From Frankia sp. (GTDB lineage: Bacteria; Actinomycetota; Actinomycetes; Frankiales; Frankiaceae): DNA of 11,083 nt. Location: positions 1 through 11,083 of the forward strand of contig JADGHD010000108.1 in NCBI GenBank assembly GCA_019689615.1, read 5' to 3'. Each line of letters opens with the position of its first letter. Position 1 is the stretch's first letter. The notes under the pieces are model-generated. The model was not told the origin of the DNA, made no database searches, and saw only the letters and a list, made by a program, of their open reading frames with translations. The translations under genes and the position numbers were made by a program. Of the stretch, positions 7,397 through 11,083 are shown one piece after another.

Positions 7397-7693
7397 ATGT
7401 CCGGTGTCAGTGGCGGTCCGGCGGCGTGTCTGCCGGTCGCGATCGAGGTCATGACCGCCTACACCGACTCGGCCGATGATCCCGGCTTCTTCTGGCAGAG
7501 CGTCCAGCGCGTCATGACCGACGGCGCCGGGCGCAGGGACCCGGCCGCCGCGATGGCCGAGCTGGTGCTCGGCCTGTCCGCGTTGTGCGGCATCGCGCTG
7601 GACCACCTCGCCGACCAGGCCGGCGCGGACACCGGGCCGCGGGCCGTGCTCGCCGAGATCAGGCAGGTCTACGTCACCGACGCCGTCGCCTGA
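7397..7693 (+). CDS. Small helical protein of unknown function, upstream of SOD
   Basis: I do not recognise a named family. It has 98 residues and appears all-helical and soluble, with no signal peptide or membrane segment. A long amphipathic helix around residues 50-75 (PAAAMAELVLGLSALCGIAL then DHLADQAG) resembles the small helical hypothetical proteins common in actinomycetes, where a hydrophobic helix is followed by a conserved AxxTG-like turn; this likeness is loose. Two Cys are present (11 and 65). The ATG follows a strong ribosome binding site, GGGAGAGG (7385-7392). It is the first gene after the Nur-like operator and lies 95 bases before the superoxide dismutase, so the two may be co-transcribed, but a GC hairpin lies between them. 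Confidence 0.75.
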   Translation: MSGVSGGPAACLPVAIEVMTAYTDSADDPGFFWQSVQRVMTDGAGRRDPAAAMAELVLGLSALCGIALDHLADQAGADTGPRAVLAEIRQVYVTDAVA

Positions 7694-7735
7694 GGCGTCG
7701 GTTACCCCCTGCCACTCGCTTCCCCTCGCCAACGC

Positions 7736-7755
7736 GCCGGCCAGGCCGGGCCGGC
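7736..7755 (+). repeat. GC-rich hairpin between the small gene and SOD
   Basis: GCCGGCC (7736-7742) and GGCCGGC (7749-7755) pair around a 6-base loop, 20 bases before the SOD ribosome binding site. There is no T run, so termination would be inefficient. It might attenuate read-through, act as a processing site, or be incidental in such GC-rich DNA. Confidence 0.3.
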
Positions 7756-7788
7756 CGGTCCGCGCACCTCACCGGAAGGACACGCATC

Positions 7789-8391
7789 GTGGCGATCTAC
7801 AGCCTGCCGGATCTTCCCTACGACTACGCCGCCCTGGAACCGGCGATCTCGGGAGAGATCATCGAGCTGCACCACGACAAGCACCACGCCGCCTACGTCG
7901 CCGGCGCGAACACCACGCTCGACAAGCTCGCCGAGGCCCGCGAGAAGGGCGACTTCGCCGCGATCGTCGGCCTGGAGAAGACCCTCGCGTTCAACGTCTC
8001 CGGACACGTCCTGCACTCGATCTACTGGCAGAACCTGTCGCCCGACGGCGGCGACAAGCCCGACGGCGCCCTCGCCGACGCCATCGACGCCTCGTTCGGC
8101 TCCTTCGACGCGTTCAGGGCGCAGCTGACCGCCGCGACCACGACGGTGCAGGGCTCCGGCTGGGGCGTGCTGGCCTACGACCAGCTCTCCGACCGGCTCC
8201 TCGTCGAGCAGGTCTACGACCACCAGGGCAACGTCGGGATCGGCAACATCCCGCTGCTCGTGTTCGACGCGTGGGAGCACGCCTGGTACCTGCAGTACAA
8301 GAACGTCAAGGCCGACTACGTCAGCGCCCTGTGGAACATCGTCAACTGGGCCGACGTCGCCGCCCGCCTCGCCGCGGCAAGGCCCGCCTGA
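7789..8391 (+). CDS. sodA: Superoxide dismutase, iron/manganese family
   Basis: Dismutes superoxide to oxygen and peroxide. It has 200 residues, the normal size. The four metal ligands are visible: H28 in LHHDKHH, H76 in HVLHSIYW, and D160 and H164 in FDAWEHAWY. The C-terminal QYKNVKADYVSALWNIVNWADV is typical. H145-Q146 in YDHQGN matches the arrangement of the mycobacterial iron enzyme, so Fe is plausible, but metal use cannot be settled from sequence. GTG 7789 is the start: it begins the conserved AIYSLPDLPYDY and has GGAAGGA (7774-7780) 8 bases upstream. There is no signal peptide, so it is cytosolic or exported by another route. The upstream Nur-like site suggests nickel-linked repression, matching the family role of SodF as a stand-in for the Ni enzyme. 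Confidence 0.97.
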   Translation: MAIYSLPDLPYDYAALEPAISGEIIELHHDKHHAAYVAGANTTLDKLAEAREKGDFAAIVGLEKTLAFNVSGHVLHSIYWQNLSPDGGDKPDGALADAIDASFGSFDAFRAQLTAATTTVQGSGWGVLAYDQLSDRLLVEQVYDHQGNVGIGNIPLLVFDAWEHAWYLQYKNVKADYVSALWNIVNWADVAARLAAARPA

Positions 8392-8449
8392 CCAACCTGT
8401 CCCACCCGGCACCGTCCCGCGGGCGCCCCGCCTGAGCGCCAGCCGGACG

Positions 8450-8467
8450 GTCGCGGATGGCCGCGAC
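8450..8467 (+). terminator. Possible transcription terminator after SOD
   Basis: GTCGCGG and CCGCGAC form a perfect 7-bp stem with a 4-base loop, 59 bases after the SOD stop. An overlapping GGCCG-CGA-CGGCC hairpin follows at 8459-8471. No T run follows, as is common for actinomycete terminators. Confidence 0.4.
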
Positions 8468-8509
8468 GGCCTGGTGGGCGTCCACTGGCGAGCGGGCAGC
8501 GGGAGATCG

Positions 8510-8614
8510 ATGCCGGCAGGAACTCCCCCGCATAACGGGCAGTGGAACATATGTGATCTGTGCCAACTTGGCTGGATGGCGTGGGCCTGTGCCCGCTGGC
8601 GGGAGCAAGGTTGA
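8510..8614 (+). CDS. Candidate 34-residue Cys/Trp-rich small protein
   Basis: An ORF from ATG 8510 to TGA 8612-8614 with GGGAG (8501-8505) 4 bases upstream. The product contains a CDLC motif, a third Cys, and five Trp in 34 residues (QWN, LGWMAWACARWREQG), a composition that random GC-rich DNA rarely yields. The CxxC could bind metal or be redox-active (inference). No family is recognised. The opposite strand also offers a CPLC motif in an ATG-started frame (from 8550), so the coding strand is not certain. It lies alone in the decayed region between SOD and the XRE gene. Confidence 0.3.
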   Translation: MPAGTPPHNGQWNICDLCQLGWMAWACARWREQG

Positions 8615-8643
8615 CCGGCTCGCCGCTACAGAGGTTGGTCAAC
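8610..8643. repeat. 7-bp inverted repeat with 20-base spacer
   Basis: GTTGACC (8610-8616) and GGTCAAC (8637-8643) are perfect reverse complements. The second arm runs into CAACTTGG, which also occurs at 8564-8571. It could be a relic of a mobile-element end or a dyad binding site; support is weak. Confidence 0.3.
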
Positions 8644-8760
8644 TTGGGGTGTTGGCGATGCTGCGCCGGGCGGGGGTGCGGCTGCTGATCGCCCGGGACG
8701 GCATCGACACCGGTGACGCGATCGGCGCGGCCGGGGTGGCGCGGCGAGCCGCGTCAACGG
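8643..8760 (+). pseudogene. Fragment resembling a serine recombinase/resolvase
   Basis: One frame reads LGVLAMLRRAGVRLLIARDG then IDTGDAIGAAG, which resembles the GVxLxxxxdgIDTxxxxG stretch of the serine recombinase catalytic domain. The N-terminal nucleophile Ser region and the rest of the domain are missing; codons on either side are unconvincing. I read it as a possible relic of a mobile element. Recognition is by short motif only. Confidence 0.28.
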
Positions 8761-8808
8761 CTGGCCGGCGGGGCGGCCCCGGGCTCAGGTCGTCCGCTGG
8801 ATGGCGCC

Positions 8809-8901
8809 CGGCGCGCGGTCACGCTGGCTGCGGGTCCCCGCGTTGGGGCTCACGACTACACGGAGATGCTGGCGGGTCCTGGGATCGCGTCCGCGATGTA
8901 G
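8809..8901 (+). pseudogene. Fragment resembling an IS3-type transposase (integrase core)
   Basis: The frame ending at TAG 8899-8901 reads AVTLAAGPRVGAHDYTEMLA then GPGIASAM. This resembles the segment of IS3-family OrfB around the second catalytic Asp, usually HHSDRGSQY followed by xxYxxxLxxxGIxxSMS, with the SDRGSQY part missing. No terminal repeats are visible. It is likely a decayed insertion-sequence relic abutting the XRE promoter. Confidence 0.38.
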
Positions 8902-8925
8902 CTACGCGACCGCAACGGGTGCGCC

Positions 8926-8931
8926 TAAGAT
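8926..8931 (+). promoter_or_regulatory. Possible -10 box for a leaderless XRE transcript
   Basis: TAAGAT lies 6 bases before the XRE ATG (8938), the right distance for transcription to begin at the start codon. No ribosome binding site is visible before that ATG, which fits a leaderless mRNA. No good -35 box is seen. Confidence 0.35.
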
Positions 8932-8937
8932 CGTCCC

Positions 8938-10176
8938 ATGAGAGGCGCCGGGGATCGTCTGACGGTCGGCGAGCGCATCGCGTTCTACAGGCGTCGCCGG
9001 GGCCTGACTCAGGCGGTGCTGGCGGGTCTCGTCAGCCGATCCGAGGACTGGCTCAGCAAGGTTGAACGGGGCGAACGGGAGATCCGCCGTGTCGATCTGC
9101 TGGTTGACCTGGCAAAGGCGCTCCGTGTCTCGTTGGGCGACCTCCTGGGACAGCCAGTGCTCGCGGAGGGCGCCCCGCAGGGGGACGACGTCCCCGCTGT
9201 CCGTGACGCGCTCATGAATCCGCGCAGGCTGTCTCGGGTTCTGTTTGCCGCGCCGGACAGCCCACCGCCCCCCGATCTCGCTCCTGTCGGGCGTTCTGTA
9301 GAGATGGTCTGGGACGATTACCAGCGTGGCCGGATCGGACGCGTGATCGCCGCGCTGCCTGGCCTGATCGGCACAGCGCAACATCTGGAAAACGCGGCAG
9401 CGGATGAGAACAGCGCCTATGCGTATCGTGCCTGGTCGATCTCGGCTCGGGTTCATCATCTGGCCGCTACCGCGCTCTGCAAGCTAGGTGAGGCCGATCT
9501 CGGCTGGATTGCCGCGGAGCGGGCGATGCGGGGGGCGGATCGGGCCGACGATCCGCTGGTGCTGGCGTCGGCGGCCCGTGCCGGCACCCATGCGTTGCTC
9601 GAACTGGGGCGTTTCGATGACGCTGTGAGGCTCGGCGAGGCTGCGGCGGGATGGCTGAGGTCTCAGCTGGATGAGCGGGATCCGGCCGCATTGAGTTTGT
9701 ATGGAATGCTCCATCTGCGGACTGCGGTCGCGGCGGCGCGCAAGCAGGACCGTGCGGTGGCAGCGGCCCTGTTGGATGTCGCGGTGGATGCCGCGAGGCA
9801 ACTCGGGCGGGACGCCAACTACTGGCAGACTGGTTTTGGTCCGACGAATGTGGAACTCCACCGGCTGTCGATAGCGCTTGACCTAGGTGACGTCGCGGTG
9901 GTCGCAGAGCGGGGCCCGGCCATTGGAGCCGCGAACCTGCCGGTGGAGAGAAGGGTTTCGCATCGCGTCGACGTCGCGCGTGCACTTCAGATGATGGCGC
10001 GCGATGAAGATGCCCTTTCCATGCTCCTGTCTGCGGAGCGCGAGGCACCGTCACTGGTCCGTCACAATCCGGCGGTACGTGAGACGGTTAAGACCATGAG
10101 TCGACGTGCGCCGGTGAGCGGGGGTTGGTCGTCGTCGCTTCTCTCGCTTGCTGAGCGGTGCAGGGCCATACAGTGA
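8938..10176 (+). CDS. XRE-family transcriptional regulator with helical-repeat C-terminal region
   Basis: A 412-residue protein. Residues 8-70 are a Cro/C1-type helix-turn-helix: LTVGERIAFYRRRRGLTQAV, then SRSEDWLSKVERGEREI and LLVDLAKALRVSLGDLLG. A Pro-rich linker follows (about 85-120). Residues 120-400 are Ala/Leu-rich paired helices (for example ALCKLGEADLGWIAAERAM and HALLELGRFDDAVRLGEAAA), suggesting a TPR-like ligand or protein binding domain. This layout is standard for large actinomycete XRE regulators, including those partnered with DUF397 proteins. The next gene begins at its stop codon (GTGA), and a DUF397 gene follows, so the three are probably one functional cassette. Third positions look less G/C-biased than in the cob genes, consistent with acquisition by transfer. 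Target and ligand are unknown. Confidence 0.9.
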   Translation: MRGAGDRLTVGERIAFYRRRRGLTQAVLAGLVSRSEDWLSKVERGEREIRRVDLLVDLAKALRVSLGDLLGQPVLAEGAPQGDDVPAVRDALMNPRRLSRVLFAAPDSPPPPDLAPVGRSVEMVWDDYQRGRIGRVIAALPGLIGTAQHLENAAADENSAYAYRAWSISARVHHLAATALCKLGEADLGWIAAERAMRGADRADDPLVLASAARAGTHALLELGRFDDAVRLGEAAAGWLRSQLDERDPAALSLYGMLHLRTAVAAARKQDRAVAAALLDVAVDAARQLGRDANYWQTGFGPTNVELHRLSIALDLGDVAVVAERGPAIGAANLPVERRVSHRVDVARALQMMARDEDALSMLLSAEREAPSLVRHNPAVRETVKTMSRRAPVSGGWSSSLLSLAERCRAIQ

Positions 10177-10751
10177 CAGGCGGCGTTGTCGGTTTGGTCG
10201 TGTCGGCGGCCGGCGGCGCGGAACTGGTGCGTCCCCGGCTCGTGGAACCGCTGCTGCAGGCGGGGCGGTCGGTGGCGGTCACAGCGACTCCCACCGCCCT
10301 GACCTGGCTCGAAGCGGCGGACGAGGTACGCCGCATTGAGGAAGTGACAGGCTGGCCTGTGCGCTCCGCCCCTCGGCTTCCCGGGTCGGCGAGCCCGCAT
10401 CCGCGGGTCGACTGCTATGCGGTGGTCCCGGCCACCGCGAACATGGTAGCCAAGATCGCGCTGGGTATTGCCGACAACCAGGCACTGGCGCAGGTGTGTG
10501 AGGCCGTCGGGGGTCGTTCGGTCCCCGTGGTGCTGTTTCCTCGGGTTAACGTGGCCCATGCTGGTCAGCCGGCATGGCCGACCCACATCGAGACGTTGCG
10601 GCGTGCCGGTGTGCGCTTGGTGTATGGCGAGGACGTCTGGCCGCTCCACGCGCCTCGAAGCGCCGGGAACCGAGAACTTCCCTGGTCGGCGATCTTGGAC
10701 GCCATCAACGCCGAGATCTCTGCGGGGCCTGCCCGCCGTCAGGCCCTCTGA
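10173..10751 (+). CDS. Flavoprotein of the HFCD fold (CoaC-like), partner of XRE regulator
   Basis: A 192-residue protein from GTG 10173, which overlaps the XRE stop (GTGA) and has AGGG (10162-10165) 7 bases upstream; GTG 10158 is a poorer alternative. The N-terminus GGVVGLVVSAAGGAELV is the first Rossmann strand and loop. PATANMVAKIALGIADN (86-102) is the FMN-binding signature of phosphopantothenoylcysteine decarboxylase and EpiD/Dfp relatives (PxSANTxxKxAxGxxDN). PRVNVAHAGQPAWPTHIETL sits where the PAMN substrate clamp lies in CoaC, but is altered. The active-site His that CoaC enzymes carry a few residues before the WAD-like strand is not clearly in place (PHPRVDCYAVV). It should bind flavin; decarboxylase activity is doubtful. 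Housekeeping CoaBC is bifunctional and longer, so this is an accessory paralog, possibly a redox or ligand sensor for the XRE protein (inference). Confidence 0.85.
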   Translation: MTGGVVGLVVSAAGGAELVRPRLVEPLLQAGRSVAVTATPTALTWLEAADEVRRIEEVTGWPVRSAPRLPGSASPHPRVDCYAVVPATANMVAKIALGIADNQALAQVCEAVGGRSVPVVLFPRVNVAHAGQPAWPTHIETLRRAGVRLVYGEDVWPLHAPRSAGNRELPWSAILDAINAEISAGPARRQAL

Positions 10752-10755
10752 CGTA

Positions 10756-10774
10756 CCCGGACACTGTGTCCGGG
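10756..10774 (+). terminator. Strong palindrome after the flavoprotein gene; terminator or operator
   Basis: CCCGGACACTGTGTCCGGG has 9-bp perfect arms about a single central T, beginning 4 bases after the flavoprotein stop. As RNA it folds into a stem of 8 with a 3-base loop. No T run follows. It is either a terminator or, given its symmetry as DNA, a binding site controlling the DUF397 gene 130 bases downstream. Confidence 0.5.
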
Positions 10775-10904
10775 CCATACGCCGCTCCACGGTGTCTCCT
10801 GTGGGTGAAGGCGCTCGGGCGCGCCTCCCTCTCCGCCCGGCCCGCGACTGCCCCCCATGTCCCGTGGTCGCGGGTCGGGCGGCACCACCCACGAAAGGAC
10901 CTCG

Positions 10905-11083
10905 ATGAGTGACACACCGGAGTACACGGCGATGCAGCGGGAGAAGCCTGATCTCATCGGCCTGGTGGCGGCGGATCTGAACTGGGGTGCATCCGGCCGA
11001 GTCGAACGGGGCGGGCGGGATGTGTGTGGAGGTCGCGGCGGTGCCGGGCGGGGTGGCGCTACGTGACTCGGCGAACCCTGGGG
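10905..11083 (+). pseudogene. DUF397 gene, frameshifted and cut by the window edge
   Basis: ATG 10905 follows a good ribosome binding site (GAAAGGA, 10893-10899). The first frame reads to DLNWGASGR and then loses resemblance, ending at TGA 11064. Removing one base near 11001 restores the DUF397 pattern: WGASGRSNGAGG aligned to the family's WRKSSRSNGAGG, then MCVEVAAVPGGVALRDSANP to the edge. All key family elements are thus present across two frames. DUF397 proteins are small partners of XRE regulators in actinomycetes (WhiJ/BldB-type and Scr1/Scr2-like pairs). The gene may be broken by a recent one-base insertion, contain a sequencing error, or be read by frameshifting. The remaining C-terminus lies outside the window. 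Confidence 0.82.

Noticed and set aside
6900..7732. Minus-strand frames across the cobK end, nuclease relic and small gene
   Set aside because: No ribosome binding site or domain, and they run through the Nur-like site and the small gene's strong ribosome binding site on the other strand.
7736..7755. GC hairpin before SOD as a definite terminator
   Set aside because: No T run and a position close to the SOD ribosome binding site; kept only as a low-confidence repeat.
8457..9065. A 202-codon plus frame running from the intergenic region into the XRE gene
   Set aside because: It overlaps the XRE helix-turn-helix coding sequence in another frame and its only protein-like part is the short recombinase-like fragment, listed separately.
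1..11083. CRISPR arrays, tRNA or rRNA genes, phage genes, replication origins
   Set aside because: I saw no regularly spaced repeats, no tRNA-like cloverleaf with CCA end, and no rRNA or phage structural motifs when reading both strands by eye.

Overview
The window reads as a chromosomal segment of a high-GC actinomycete. Coding DNA is strongly G/C-biased at third positions, GTG starts are common, genes overlap by a few bases, and the gene families are typical of Actinomycetota. A Frankia-like organism would fit, but this is an inference from gene content and style, not a database match.

Positions 1-7054 hold a cobalamin (vitamin B12) biosynthesis locus of two divergent operons. The minus-strand operon reads, in transcription order, a ChlI-ChlD fused chelatase subunit (1688-3820), cobO (1074-1688) and the 5' three-quarters of cobB (1-1033, cut by the window edge). 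Its leader carries a cobalamin riboswitch (about 3903-4018) followed by a hairpin next to the ribosome binding site. The plus-strand operon is cobL (4108-5442), cobM (5439-6191) and cobK (6179-7054), all overlapping. CobM, CobK and CobL act in sequence on the corrin ring (C11 methylation, precorrin-6A reduction, C5/C15 methylation with decarboxylation). CobB amidates side chains, the chelatase presumably helps insert cobalt with a CobN subunit encoded elsewhere, and CobO adenosylates the cobalt. CobK together with a ChlI/ChlD-type chelatase points to the aerobic, late-cobalt-insertion route. I see a riboswitch on the minus-strand operon only.

Positions 7055-8391 hold an apparent C-terminal relic of an endonuclease/exonuclease/phosphatase-family gene (7095-7340), then two abutting 17-bp TTGC-rich motifs (7324-7357), one of which fits the Nur (nickel-responsive Fur-family regulator) box. 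A small helical protein of unknown function (7397-7693) and an iron/manganese superoxide dismutase (7789-8391) follow. The layout suggests nickel-controlled expression of an Fe/Mn SOD, as known for Streptomyces sodF.

Positions 8392-8937 form a 546-base stretch without a convincing full gene. It holds a GC-rich hairpin, a 34-codon Cys/Trp-rich small ORF with a ribosome binding site, and fragments resembling a serine recombinase and an IS3-type transposase. I read it as a decayed mobile-element landing site.

Positions 8938-11083 hold an accessory regulatory cassette: a large XRE-family regulator with a helical-repeat C-terminal part, a translationally coupled small flavoprotein of the HFCD (CoaC-like) fold, a strong palindrome, and a DUF397 gene running off the right edge with a one-base frameshift. 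XRE/DUF397 pairs are a recognised actinobacterial regulatory module; the flavoprotein between them is the less familiar element.
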